Shown here: piece by piece, positions 9,120-17,391 of the stretch
How positions within the stretch are numbered: position 1 is the stretch's first letter
Layout of the letters: every line of letters starts with the position of its first letter
Assembly (NCBI GenBank): GCA_045120135.1
Contig: JBGVEN010000001.1
Location: 303,653-367,652 of the forward strand
DNA length: 64,000 nt
Direction of reading: 5' to 3'
From: SIG440 sp045120135
Lineage (GTDB): Bacteria > Bacillota > Clostridia > Monoglobales > Monoglobaceae
Program-made: the position numbers and the translations under genes
The notes under the pieces: model-generated
Told to the model about the DNA's origin: nothing
The model's input: the letters and a program-made list of their open reading frames with translations, nothing else
The model's database searches: none

Positions 9120-9269
9120 ATGGGTAGAGCAATTTTATCGGCAATTATCACATTGGTGATTGGATTGTTGACAATGAGTATATTTACAGGGGCTTTTGAA
9201 GTTGGCATTGTTGTCGCTATTGCTGTTATGGGGGCATTTATTATCTATTTCAATGAGAACAAGAAATAG
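9120..9269 (+). CDS. 49-residue membrane protein, unknown
   Basis: A short frame of 49 residues with a good ribosome binding site (AAAGGAGAATAATT before ATG). It encodes two hydrophobic segments, AILSAIITLVIGLLTMSIF and VGIVVAIAVMGAFIIYF, separated by a short polar turn, and ends NENKK. It lies between the NERD gene and the radical SAM gene in the same AT-rich stretch. Function unknown; a small holin- or toxin-like peptide cannot be told from an ordinary small membrane protein by sequence. Confidence 0.6.
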   Translation: MGRAILSAIITLVIGLLTMSIFTGAFEVGIVVAIAVMGAFIIYFNENKK

Positions 9270-9322
9270 AAAAAAATTTCTTTTACAAATAACCAAATAC
9301 AAGTATAAAAAGGATTGAACTT

Positions 9323-11173
9323 ATGAAAAGCTTTGAAACGAAATTTGAAGTGTGCTTAAGAAAGGTTCAAAAACCGGCACGCTATATAGGTAACGAATTT
9401 AACAGCGTTCACAAGGAGAATTTTTCAGACCTTGTATCATTTGCGTTCTGTTTCCCCGATGTTTACGAGGTGGGAATGTCGCATCTTGGTATGAAAATTC
9501 TCTATCATATGATGAATGAACGTCCGGATACAGTATGCGAAAGAGTCTTTGCACCATGGGTGGATATGGAGGAGGAACTGCGGAAAAATGATATTCCGCT
9601 ACTTTCTCTTGAAAGTCATATTCCGGTGTCTGACTTTGATATTGTAGGATTTACCCTTCAGTACGAAATGAGCTATTCCAATGTAATAAATATGCTCGAC
9701 CTTGCAAAGATTCCGCTTAAATCAGCAGACCGTGGCGAGAATGATACATTTGTATGTGCAGGCGGACCTTGTGCTTATAACGGCGAACCCCTTGCAGACA
9801 TTGTAGACTTCTTTATCCTTGGCGAGGGCGAAGAGGTAAACAACGAAATTCTCGATGCCTATAAGGAATGGAAAGCTGAAAACGGCTCAAGGCTCGACTT
9901 CCTCGTAAAAATCTCTGCAATTGAGGGTGTTTATATCCCTGCATTTTATGATGTGGAGTATAACTGCGATTGCACTATAAAAACCATAAAGCCAAACCGT
10001 GAGGACGTGCCCCTAAAGGTGAAAAAACGCATAATTAAAAACCTTGATGATGCGTATGTTCTTGATAAAATGATTGTTCCGTTTATGGATATTGTTCACG
10101 ACCGTATGACCCTTGAAATCTTTCGTGGTTGCATACGTGGTTGCCGTTTCTGTCAGGCAGGCTATCTTTACAGGCCTGTAAGGGAGCACTCAACTGAAAA
10201 GCTGCTTGAAACAGCGCAAAAGCTGATTGACAGCACCGGCTACGAGGAAATGTCTCTTTCGTCACTCAGTACAAGTGACTTTACCTGTTTACACCAGTTA
10301 ATTGACGGACTTCTTGAAAAAACGGTTGATAAGCGAATTAATCTCTCACTTCCGTCACTCCGTGTAGATAACTTCTCAATGGAGCTGATGGAGAAGGTTC
10401 AAACTGTCAAAAAGAGCGGACTTACCTTTGCTCCAGAGGCAGGTACACAAAGACTTCGTGATGTAATAAACAAAAATGTTCTTGAAGAGGATTTGCTGAG
10501 AACATCACGAATTGCATTTGAGGGTGGATATAATAGGATTAAGCTTTACTTTATGATTGGTCTCCCCACCGAGACTGAGGAGGACGTAAAGGGTATTGCC
10601 GAGCTTGCCCAAAAGGTAATTGATGTGTTCTATTCAATTCCCAAGGAAATCCGCAAGGGTCGCTCGGTTACAGTTACGGTAAGCACTTCGTCCTTTGTTC
10701 CAAAGCCTTTTACACCATTCCAGTGGGAGCCACAGAACCGCATTGAAACTTTGATTGAAAAACAAAAGCTCTTAAAGGACAGCATAAAGACCAAAAGTAT
10801 ATCCTACAACTGGCATCAAAGCCACGTAAGCTTTTTGGAGGCAGTGTTTGCCAAAGGTGACAGACGGCTTGGTGATGTTCTGATTGCTGCACAGCAGAAA
10901 GGCTGTAAGTTTGATGGCTGGGACGAGCACTTTAGCTACGAAAAGTGGCTTGAAGCGTTTAAAGATTGCGGCATTGACCCCGAATTCTACGCATATCGCA
11001 AAATTGACCACAGCGAGATGCTTCCGTGGGACCATATTGATATTGGTGTAAAGAAAGAATATTTGATGAAAGAGCACGACCGTGCATACGAGGGCGTAAC
11101 TACCCCGTCCTGTCGTGAAAAATGTATGGGCTGCGGTGCAGCAAACTTTGGAGGAGGTGTGTGCTTTGAGTAA
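9323..11173 (+). CDS. B12-binding-type radical SAM protein (TIGR03960-like)
   Basis: A 616-residue radical SAM protein. The N-terminal 220 residues form a B12-binding-like domain. The cluster motif is FRGCIRGCRFCQAG with Cys270, Cys274 and Cys277, followed by the SLSSLSTSDF strand and the APEAGTQRLRDVINK and GYNRIKLYFMIGLPTE segments typical of the family. It ends with a second Cys-rich knot, CREKCMGCGA. The family nearly always sits just before a DUF2344/TIGR03936 gene and ahead of rplU in Clostridia, as here. The reaction is not established; a role in RNA modification or redox chemistry is only inferred. Confidence 0.85.
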   Translation: MKSFETKFEVCLRKVQKPARYIGNEFNSVHKENFSDLVSFAFCFPDVYEVGMSHLGMKILYHMMNERPDTVCERVFAPWVDMEEELRKNDIPLLSLESHIPVSDFDIVGFTLQYEMSYSNVINMLDLAKIPLKSADRGENDTFVCAGGPCAYNGEPLADIVDFFILGEGEEVNNEILDAYKEWKAENGSRLDFLVKISAIEGVYIPAFYDVEYNCDCTIKTIKPNREDVPLKVKKRIIKNLDDAYVLDKMIVPFMDIVHDRMTLEIFRGCIRGCRFCQAGYLYRPVREHSTEKLLETAQKLIDSTGYEEMSLSSLSTSDFTCLHQLIDGLLEKTVDKRINLSLPSLRVDNFSMELMEKVQTVKKSGLTFAPEAGTQRLRDVINKNVLEEDLLRTSRIAFEGGYNRIKLYFMIGLPTETEEDVKGIAELAQKVIDVFYSIPKEIRKGRSVTVTVSTSSFVPKPFTPFQWEPQNRIETLIEKQKLLKDSIKTKSISYNWHQSHVSFLEAVFAKGDRRLGDVLIAAQQKGCKFDGWDEHFSYEKWLEAFKDCGIDPEFYAYRKIDHSEMLPWDHIDIGVKKEYLMKEHDRAYEGVTTPSCREKCMGCGAANFGGGVCFE

Positions 11174-11831
11174 AATCCGACTTAAATTCTCAAAAACCGG
11201 AATGGGCAAGTATATTTCACACCTTGACCTTTTGCGTACATTCACCCGTGCAATTCACCGTGCCGGCTTGCCTGTCAGATACAGTCAGGGCTTCAATCCC
11301 CATCAGCTTATTACGTTTTCGCTGCCTCTGGCACTTGGCGTAACAAGCGAAACTGAGTTTGTTGATATTGACTTCGAGGATGGAACAGACAAGTGCGAGG
11401 TTGTGGAAAAGCTCAATCTAAATCTTCCACCAGATATAAGAATTCTCAAAGCCTCCGTTCCTGAGTGCAAGGCGAACGACATTGTTTCAGCGAGATACAC
11501 AGTAACTTTAGGTTTACTTAAAGCGATTTCTGCGGAAAAATTGCAGGAGTTTTTTGATAAGGCTGAAATTTCTGCGGTTAAAAAGACTAAACGTGGCGAA
11601 AAGGAAATAAATCTGCGGGAATATATTAAGTCGTATGAACTTAAAAGTTTGAACGAAAAAACTGCAGAATTTGAAGTAATACTTTCCGCAGGCGGGGAAT
11701 CAAATATAAAACCCGACATTCTTGTGGCAAAGCTTTGTGAGTTTTTAGGAGATAGTGCTGACGAAAGTGTAGAAATTCACAGAACAGAAATTTTTTATAC
11801 AAAAGGCGAGGGAATATTAACATTTTGCTAA
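11166..11831 (+). CDS. Radical SAM-associated protein, DUF2344/TIGR03936-like
   Basis: A 221-residue protein opening LSKIRLKFSKTGMGKYISHLDLLRTFTRA, with YSQGFNPHQLITFSLPLALGV shortly after, the family hallmark. The start chosen is TTG 11166, eight bases inside the end of the radical SAM gene, because GGAGGAGGTG at 11150-11159 lies at the right distance; a longer frame to 11115 has no such site. The overlap indicates coupling and probably a stoichiometric partner of the upstream radical SAM enzyme. No biochemical role is known to me. Confidence 0.82.
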   Translation: MSKIRLKFSKTGMGKYISHLDLLRTFTRAIHRAGLPVRYSQGFNPHQLITFSLPLALGVTSETEFVDIDFEDGTDKCEVVEKLNLNLPPDIRILKASVPECKANDIVSARYTVTLGLLKAISAEKLQEFFDKAEISAVKKTKRGEKEINLREYIKSYELKSLNEKTAEFEVILSAGGESNIKPDILVAKLCEFLGDSADESVEIHRTEIFYTKGEGILTFC

Positions 11832-11859
11832 TTATTGTTAAAAAAATATAAAATATATA

Positions 11860-11888
11860 TTGACAAGCGTATTGATTTGTGGTATTAT
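11860..11888 (+). promoter_or_regulatory. Sigma-A promoter for rplU-rpmA
   Basis: Consensus TTGACA (11860-11865), 17-base spacer, TATTAT (11883-11888). It lies just past the stop of the previous gene and drives the L21 leader and rplU. Confidence 0.88.
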
Positions 11889-11892
11889 ATTG

Positions 11893-11962
11893 CAGTAACC
11901 GCGCGAGAAGGGTTAGAAGTCCGGTATATCCGGCACCTCATTTGGCGAGTCTTGGGTAATAG
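11893..11962 (+). ncRNA. Ribosomal protein L21 leader (autoregulatory 5' UTR)
   Basis: Between the promoter and the rplU start is a leader with features of the Firmicute L21 leader: GTAACCGCGCGAGAAGGGTTAG, a short hairpin GTCCGGTATATCCGGC, then CACCTCATTTGGCGAGTCTTGGGTAAT just before the ribosome binding site. In that RNA class L21 is thought to bind the leader and limit its own synthesis. The boundary is approximate. Confidence 0.75.
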
Positions 11963-11977
11963 GAGGGATTACGAATT

Positions 11978-12289
11978 ATGTACGCAATTATCGAAACTGG
12001 CGGAAAACAGTACAAGGTTTCAGAAGGCGATGTTGTTTTCGTTGAGAAACTTGATGTTGAAGCAGGTGCAGCAGTTACAATTGACAAAGTATTGGTTGTA
12101 GCAAACGGTGACGATATCAAGGTTGGTGCTCCTTACGTTGAAGGCGCAACTGTTGAAGCTTCTGCTGTTAAGAACGGCAAAGATAAGAAGATTATCGTTT
12201 ACAAGTACAAGGCTAAGAAGGGCTACCACAAAAAGCAGGGCCACAGACAGCCTTACACAAAGCTTGAAATCACTAAGATTAATGGCTAG
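11978..12289 (+). CDS. rplU: 50S ribosomal protein L21
   Basis: A 103-residue protein starting MYAIIETGGKQYKVSEGD and ending in GYHKKQGHRQPYTKLEITKI, both diagnostic of bL21. Preceded by TAGGAGGGATTACG. It binds 23S rRNA in the large subunit. The usual Firmicute order rplU-prp-rpmA is interrupted: rpmA follows after only 42 bases, with no gene for the L27-processing protease Prp between. Confidence 0.98.
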   Translation: MYAIIETGGKQYKVSEGDVVFVEKLDVEAGAAVTIDKVLVVANGDDIKVGAPYVEGATVEASAVKNGKDKKIIVYKYKAKKGYHKKQGHRQPYTKLEITKING

Positions 12290-12331
12290 TTAATTTTTAA
12301 TATTCGATTTTTTCTAAGAGAGGTGAATATA

Positions 12332-12592
12332 ATGGCTCATAAGAAAGGTGTCGGCAGTACTAAAAACGGCAGAGACTCTGAGTCCAAACGCTTAGGCGCG
12401 AAGAAGGGTGACGGTCAGCACGTTCTGGCAGGTAATATCCTCGTTAGACAGCGCGGAACAAAAATTTACCCCGGAATTAACGTAGGCAAGGGTAGCGACG
12501 ATACTCTGTTTGCTTTGGTAAACGGTCAGGTTAAGTTCGAACGCAAGGGTAAGGATAAGAAGCAGGTTTCTGTTTACGAAAGCGTTCAGTAA
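12332..12592 (+). CDS. rpmA: 50S ribosomal protein L27, without N-terminal extension
   Basis: An 86-residue protein MAHKKGVGSTKNGRDSESKRLGAKK..., clear bL27. ATG 12332 is chosen from AGAGAGGTGAAT; a GTG at 12323 would only add three residues. In most Firmicutes L27 is made with about nine extra residues (of the form MLxLDLQFFA) that Prp removes. Here the protein starts at the mature position, with Lys residues of the flexible tail that reaches the peptidyl-transferase centre, and prp is absent from its usual place. Confidence 0.97.
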   Translation: MAHKKGVGSTKNGRDSESKRLGAKKGDGQHVLAGNILVRQRGTKIYPGINVGKGSDDTLFALVNGQVKFERKGKDKKQVSVYESVQ

Positions 12593-12615
12593 TTAAAAGC
12601 CGAATAAACTTAAAG

Positions 12616-12643
12616 TGCACGCGGATTTCTCGCGTGCATTTTC
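12616..12643 (+). terminator. Intrinsic terminator after rpmA
   Basis: Stem TGCACGCG / CGCGTGCA with loop GATTTCT, followed by a T-rich run (TTTTCTTCT). It separates the ribosomal genes from obgE and may be partial. Confidence 0.72.
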
Positions 12644-12670
12644 TTCTATAAAGTAAAAGGCGGTAATCTT

Positions 12671-13942
12671 ATGTTTAAGGATACTTCAAAAATATTTATT
12701 CAAGCAGGTAAAGGCGGCGACGGTGCCGTTACATTCCACCGTGAAAAGTACGTTGCGGCAGGCGGACCCGACGGCGGCGACGGCGGCAACGGCGGTAATG
12801 TTGTTGCAGTTGCAGATAAGGATGTCAGCACTCTGCTTGACTTCCGATATAAGAAAAAATATGTTGCCCAGGACGGAGGTAACGGCCGAGACGGCAGACG
12901 TAGCGGAAAAAACGGCGAGGATTTGCTTATTAAATTCCCCTGTGGTACTGTTATTCGTGATTCCGAGTCGGGCAAGGTGATTTGTGACCTTAAAAACGAC
13001 GGTGATAAGTTCATTATCGCAAAAGGCGGCAATGGTGGTTGGGGAAATTCACACTTTGCAACAGCAACCCGCCAGACTCCCAAATTTGCAAAAGCCGGAC
13101 TTCCGGGTGACGAAAGAGAAATAACTCTTGAACTCAAGCTTATTGCAGATGTTGGTCTTTTGGGATTTCCCAATGTGGGTAAGTCTACATTCCTGTCGGT
13201 GGTAAGTGACGCAAGACCTAAAATTGCAAACTATCACTTTACAACCCTTGTCCCCAATCTGGGCGTTGTAAAGGTTGGTGAGGGTAATTCATTTGTGATT
13301 GCTGATATTCCTGGAATTATAGAGGGTGCACACGAGGGTGTAGGCCTCGGCCACGATTTTCTCCGCCATGTTGAAAGAACCCGTGTTCTACTCCATTTTG
13401 TAGATGTTTCAGGCTGCGAGGGCAGAGACCCGGTAGAGGATGTGCATATTATAAATAATGAGCTTGTGAGGTATAGCGAAAAGCTTGCCGAAAAACCGCA
13501 GATTATTATTGCAAACAAGATGGATATTCCGTCCTTTGCCGAGAATTACGAAAAATTTAAAGCTGCGATGGAGGACGAGGGATATACAGTTATGGCAATT
13601 TCAGCGGCAGCGCATATGGGAATTCAAGATGTTATCAACTACACATCAAGACTTCTCGCTCAGCTTCCTGAAGACGAGGACGACGATTACGATTATCTTG
13701 ACCTTGACGAGGAGCGAAAGGCCGACAGTATCGAAATTACAGTTGAAGACGGCGTATATATCGTTGAGGGTATGTATGTCCGCAAAATAGTAGGTTCAAC
13801 CAATTTTGATGACTACGAATCACTTCAGTACTTCCAACGTGCTCTCCGTAAATCAGGCATAATTGATATGCTTGAAGCAAAAGGCATCAACGAGGGTGAT
13901 ACCGTGCATATGTACGGCGTTGAATTTGATTATATTAAATAA
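12671..13942 (+). CDS. obgE: GTPase Obg/CgtA
   Basis: A 423-residue GTPase linked to 50S assembly, stress response and, in Bacillus, sporulation. N-terminal Obg fold (about 1-158) has the Gly-rich GGDGGNGGNV segments. The GTPase domain has GFPNVGKST (G1), the TTL switch, DIPGI (G3) and NKMD (G4). The C-terminal OCT domain is present after an acidic linker (EDEDDDYDYLDLDEE). Preceded by AAGGCGG. Location after rplU-rpmA is the standard order. Confidence 0.97.
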   Translation: MFKDTSKIFIQAGKGGDGAVTFHREKYVAAGGPDGGDGGNGGNVVAVADKDVSTLLDFRYKKKYVAQDGGNGRDGRRSGKNGEDLLIKFPCGTVIRDSESGKVICDLKNDGDKFIIAKGGNGGWGNSHFATATRQTPKFAKAGLPGDEREITLELKLIADVGLLGFPNVGKSTFLSVVSDARPKIANYHFTTLVPNLGVVKVGEGNSFVIADIPGIIEGAHEGVGLGHDFLRHVERTRVLLHFVDVSGCEGRDPVEDVHIINNELVRYSEKLAEKPQIIIANKMDIPSFAENYEKFKAAMEDEGYTVMAISAAAHMGIQDVINYTSRLLAQLPEDEDDDYDYLDLDEERKADSIEITVEDGVYIVEGMYVRKIVGSTNFDDYESLQYFQRALRKSGIIDMLEAKGINEGDTVHMYGVEFDYIK

Positions 13943-13946
13943 GTGC

Positions 13947-13987
13947 AAAAGACCCGCCAGAGTAAATTACACTCTGACGGGTCTTTT
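13947..13987. terminator. Bidirectional terminator between obgE and spoIVA
   Basis: Long inverted repeat: AAAAGACCCG then CAGAGT, loop AAATTAC, ACTCTG then CGGGTCTTTT. T/A runs on both sides end obgE (right) and spoIVA (left). Confidence 0.92.
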
Positions 13988-14010
13988 ATATAATTTTTTG
14001 GAGGCGAGAG

Positions 14011-15489
14011 TTAAAGAATAATGCAGATAAGACCGCCGCTGCCTTCGTTGATAATTTTCTGCAGAGTCTCCTGCATCTTCATCTGTGCGTCATCGGGCAT
14101 ACGGTACAGCTTGTTGTGTAAGCCCTCGTTAACAAGCTCGTGAAGTGACTTGCCGAAGATGTTGGATTGCCAGATTTTCTTCGGGTCAACCTCAAATTCG
14201 TTCAGCAGATAGTGAACAAGCTCTTCCGACTGCTTTTCTGTTCCTACAATGGGAGAAACCTCAGTCTCAATATCTGCACGAATCATATGTATTGATGGTG
14301 CAGAAGCCTTAAGCCGAACACCAAAACGGCTGCCCTGTTTTACAATTTCCGGTTCTTCAAGGGTCAACTCGTCAATTGACGGCGACACAATGCCGTAGCC
14401 TTTCTGTGAAACCTCCATAAGTGCAGAAGCAACCTTGTCGTACTTCTTTTTGACATCAGCCATTTCGCGCAGCAGATGCATAAGGCTTTCCTCGTTGTTA
14501 ATCTTAAAGCCGGTCATCTCGTCAATAATATCGTAGAACAGAGTTTTTGGCAGGTTCAATGTGAGCGCTACTGTTCCACTAACCATATTGATGTCCGAAA
14601 CAGTTACACAATCGACACACTCATATTCACCTAATACTGTTGAAAGCGACTTTGCGTCCGAAAGCCTGAGCGGCTCGGTTATTGTTTCGGTAACAAACTT
14701 CCTCAACCCTGACTTAAGCGGATGACCATCTTCAAGAGCGTCAGCCCATTCGGGAAGTGAAATGAGGATTTCCGAAATGGGGAAGGCAAGCAGCAGATTT
14801 TTAACAATGGTGTTTATGTCCACTGTGCAAAGCTCCATACAGTTGATTGAAAGAACGGGTACACCATATTTTTCTTCCAAAAATCTGCGATGCTCCTCGG
14901 TACGCTCCGAGGTGGGGTTTAAGGTGTTTAATATTACAATAAAGGGTTTCCCCAAGGCTTTAAGTTCGGATATTACACGCTCTTCGGCTTCGGCATAATC
15001 CTCCTTGTCGATGTCGGTGATGCTACCATCGGTGGTGACAACAATACCTACAGTCGAGTGTTCACATATAACCTTGCGCGTGCCCGTTTCTGCGGCTTCT
15101 GCAAAGGGTATGGGGTTTTCCGACCAAGGTGTCATAACCATTCTGGGATTATCATTTTCTATGTAGCCAAGAGCGCTGTCTACAATGTAGCCTACACAAT
15201 CGATAAGCCGCACTTTAAGTGAAAGGTTGTCTTCGAGATGGATTTCCACTGCCTCGTTGGGAATGAATTTCGGCTCGGTGGTCATAATCATTCTGCCGCC
15301 GGCGCTCTGCGGAAGCTCATCCATTGCCCGTTCGCGCTTGTGCTCGTTTTCGATGTTGGGTATAACCATCATATTCATAAAATTTTTTATGAAGGTAGAT
15401 TTACCCGTTCTGACAGGCCCGACAACGCCCAGATATAAGTCGCCGCCTGTTCGCTCGGCTATGTCGCTGTAAATGTTGTATTCAAGCAT
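14011..15489 (-). CDS. spoIVA: Stage IV sporulation protein A (spore coat basement ATPase)
   Basis: A 492-residue protein of the normal SpoIVA length. It starts MLEYNIYSDIAERTGGDLYLG and has the Walker A GPVRTGKST at residues 24-32; it ends in the conserved GGLICIIL-type hydrophobic tail needed for membrane targeting. SpoIVA polymerises on the forespore outer membrane using ATP and is the base layer for coat assembly. It is made in the mother cell under sigma-E. A candidate sigma-E promoter lies upstream (15534-15564) and AGGGAGGAACT precedes the ATG. Monocistronic, closed by the terminator at 13947. Confidence 0.97.
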   Translation of the reverse strand: MLEYNIYSDIAERTGGDLYLGVVGPVRTGKSTFIKNFMNMMVIPNIENEHKRERAMDELPQSAGGRMIMTTEPKFIPNEAVEIHLEDNLSLKVRLIDCVGYIVDSALGYIENDNPRMVMTPWSENPIPFAEAAETGTRKVICEHSTVGIVVTTDGSITDIDKEDYAEAEERVISELKALGKPFIVILNTLNPTSERTEEHRRFLEEKYGVPVLSINCMELCTVDINTIVKNLLLAFPISEILISLPEWADALEDGHPLKSGLRKFVTETITEPLRLSDAKSLSTVLGEYECVDCVTVSDINMVSGTVALTLNLPKTLFYDIIDEMTGFKINNEESLMHLLREMADVKKKYDKVASALMEVSQKGYGIVSPSIDELTLEEPEIVKQGSRFGVRLKASAPSIHMIRADIETEVSPIVGTEKQSEELVHYLLNEFEVDPKKIWQSNIFGKSLHELVNEGLHNKLYRMPDDAQMKMQETLQKIINEGSGGLICIIL

Positions 15490-15533
15490 TTTTTAGTTCC
15501 TCCCTGTTTTGTTCCAATGCAAATCTTTTGGTA

Positions 15534-15564
15534 ATTATTATGCAACAAGTCCGTTAAATATGTT
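15534..15564 (-). promoter_or_regulatory. Candidate sigma-E promoter for spoIVA
   Basis: On the minus strand, ACATATT (-35-like), a spacer of about 14 bases, and CATAATAAT (-10-like). This resembles the mother-cell sigma-E pattern (ATA-rich -35; -10 starting CATA). Assigned mainly because spoIVA belongs to that regulon. Confidence 0.5.
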
Positions 15565-15635
15565 CATTATTTTTGGACGGGAATTAAGTGGTTGGAAAAA
15601 GGTTAAAATAACATATAAACAATATGTAAATCGCA

Positions 15636-15664
15636 TTGACAAATAAAAATCAGTATGGTAAATT
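15636..15664 (+). promoter_or_regulatory. Sigma-A-like promoter for HAD-dagK-hydF operon
   Basis: TTGACA at 15636-15641, 17-base spacer, TAAATT at 15659-15664. The -35 is perfect, the -10 is weak. Confidence 0.5.
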
Positions 15665-15694
15665 TAAACTATAGAATAAAATATGGAGGCAAAT

Positions 15695-16471
15695 ATGATA
15701 AATAGTTCGAAGGTCCGGGCAGTTTTTCTTGACATTGACGGTACGCTTATGGGCAAAAACCCAAAAGCACTTGAAGAAAATCTCAGCATAATTCAAAAGG
15801 TTCGCTCACTTGGACATAAGGTACTTGTTAATACTGGACGCGCAACCTCATTGATACCAAAGGAACTAAATCTGGAAAAAGAGTTTGACGGAGTTGTTTC
15901 GGGAGCGGGTGCAATTGTCCGGCTTGACGGCAAGGTTCTTTTTAAAAAACTTATGAACTTTGATATAGTGAGAAAAGCGTGTGAGCTGTTTGCAAATTCA
16001 CCGAATTTAAGCGTGATTGAGGGCGAAGAAAATATTTACTACTTCAGTGAAGCCGAGCTTGATCGTGAAAATTGGGTGCGACTTGATAAAAATAATTATA
16101 AAAATATAGTTACACCTGATATTCCAGTGGAAAAATTTACGGTTCTCGGGACAATCTCAAAGGAGGTTTCCGACGCGCTGGAAAAGGAATGCGTTTCAAT
16201 CCAGCACCCCACATACGGCGAAATAATCAGGCGTGATTGCAGCAAGGCAAGTGCAATGCAGGTTGTGGCGGACAGCCTTGGTATTCCGATGTCGCAATGT
16301 GTAGCCATGGGCGATAGTTTGAATGATTTTGATATGATAAAGGCTGCAGGAGTGAGCGTTGCAATGGGCAATGCTATTGATGAAATAAAGAAGATTTCTG
16401 ATTTTGTAACAGATGACGCGGATAATGCCGGAGTGGCTTCTGCACTGAAACGGATATTTAATTTGAACTAA
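15695..16471 (+). CDS. HAD-superfamily phosphatase, Cof-type
   Basis: A 258-residue haloacid dehalogenase-type hydrolase. Motif I is FLDIDGTLMGKN (nucleophile Asp, then Asp), motif II NTGRA, motif III a Lys in the cap-flanking region, and motif IV CVAMGDSLNDFDMIKAAG, followed by VAMGNAIDEIK. Such Cof/YidA-type enzymes remove phosphate from sugar phosphates or nucleotides; the substrate cannot be read from sequence. Start at 15695 is favoured because GGAGG at 15685-15689 lies just before it; the upstream ATG at 15683 overlaps that site. It heads a likely three-gene operon. Confidence 0.88.
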   Translation: MINSSKVRAVFLDIDGTLMGKNPKALEENLSIIQKVRSLGHKVLVNTGRATSLIPKELNLEKEFDGVVSGAGAIVRLDGKVLFKKLMNFDIVRKACELFANSPNLSVIEGEENIYYFSEAELDRENWVRLDKNNYKNIVTPDIPVEKFTVLGTISKEVSDALEKECVSIQHPTYGEIIRRDCSKASAMQVVADSLGIPMSQCVAMGDSLNDFDMIKAAGVSVAMGNAIDEIKKISDFVTDDADNAGVASALKRIFNLN

Positions 16472-16484
16472 CGGAGGGTCGAAA

Positions 16485-17372
16485 ATGAGCGGAAAACTGT
16501 TGTTTATACTTAACCCGCGCTCGGGCAAGGGTAAAATAAAAAATAAGCTTATGGAGATAATTGATATCTTTGTAAAGAACAGCTGGACAGTTACTGTTCA
16601 TATAACGCAAAATGCAAAGGATGCATTTGACACGGTGCATAAAACCGGTTCAAAGTATAACCGCATCGTGGTTTCCGGCGGTGACGGAACGCTCAATGAG
16701 GTAATACGGGGACTTATGTCTTTGGACGAAGCAAAACGCCCGACTGTTGGATATATTCCGGCAGGAACGGTAAATGACTTTGCCGCCAATCTTCGCATAT
16801 CAAAAAATATGAAAAAGGCAGCGGAAAATATTGTCTCCGGAACAGAGTTTAAGTGCGATATTGGTGAATTTAACAATAAAAACTTTGTATACATTGCAGC
16901 ATTCGGAGCGTTTACCAATGTTTCATACGAAACTCCACAGCAGAACAAAAATATACTCGGCCAGTCAGCGTATCTGCTGGAAGGGTTAAAACAGCTTTCG
17001 TCTCTTAAGTCATATAAGCTTAAGGTGAAATATGACGGCAACGAAATAGAGGATGAATTTATCCTTGGTATGGTTGCCAACAGCAACCGCATAGCCGGTA
17101 TGAAAAGCAGAGCACTCAAAGCCCAGCTTAACGACGGCTTGTTTGAGGTTATGCTTATCAAACAGCCCAAAACTGTTTTTGAAAGCAACGATATAATTTC
17201 CAAGCTTGCAATAGGCGACCTGTCGGGTAATTCATTCTATGTTTTTCGGACAGAAAAGATAGAGTTTATATCGGAAGAAAGTATTCCGTGGACACTTGAC
17301 GGAGAATTCGGCGGTTCGGTGTCCGATGCGGAAATAAGTGTGAAAAAGGAAGCTGTAACACTTGTATTCTGA
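16485..17372 (+). CDS. Diacylglycerol kinase-family lipid kinase (YegS/DgkB-like)
   Basis: A 295-residue lipid kinase. It has LFILNPRSGKGK near the start, the catalytic-domain nucleotide motif VSGGDGTLNEV (about residues 64-74), GYIPAGTVNDFA, and the C-terminal beta-sandwich ending in WTLDGEFG. The family phosphorylates diacylglycerol, recycling lipid headgroup turnover products in Gram-positives. A clear ACGGAGGGTCGAA ribosome binding site lies 13 bases after the HAD gene. A sphingosine- or undecaprenol-type substrate cannot be excluded. Confidence 0.9.
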   Translation: MSGKLLFILNPRSGKGKIKNKLMEIIDIFVKNSWTVTVHITQNAKDAFDTVHKTGSKYNRIVVSGGDGTLNEVIRGLMSLDEAKRPTVGYIPAGTVNDFAANLRISKNMKKAAENIVSGTEFKCDIGEFNNKNFVYIAAFGAFTNVSYETPQQNKNILGQSAYLLEGLKQLSSLKSYKLKVKYDGNEIEDEFILGMVANSNRIAGMKSRALKAQLNDGLFEVMLIKQPKTVFESNDIISKLAIGDLSGNSFYVFRTEKIEFISEESIPWTLDGEFGGSVSDAEISVKKEAVTLVF

Positions 17373-17391
17373 TACGGAGGGGAACGACATT

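Noticed and set aside
12700..13173. Leftward 157-residue frame opposite obgE
   Set aside because: Low-complexity Ser/Pro-rich shadow of Gly-rich obgE codons, with no ribosome binding site.
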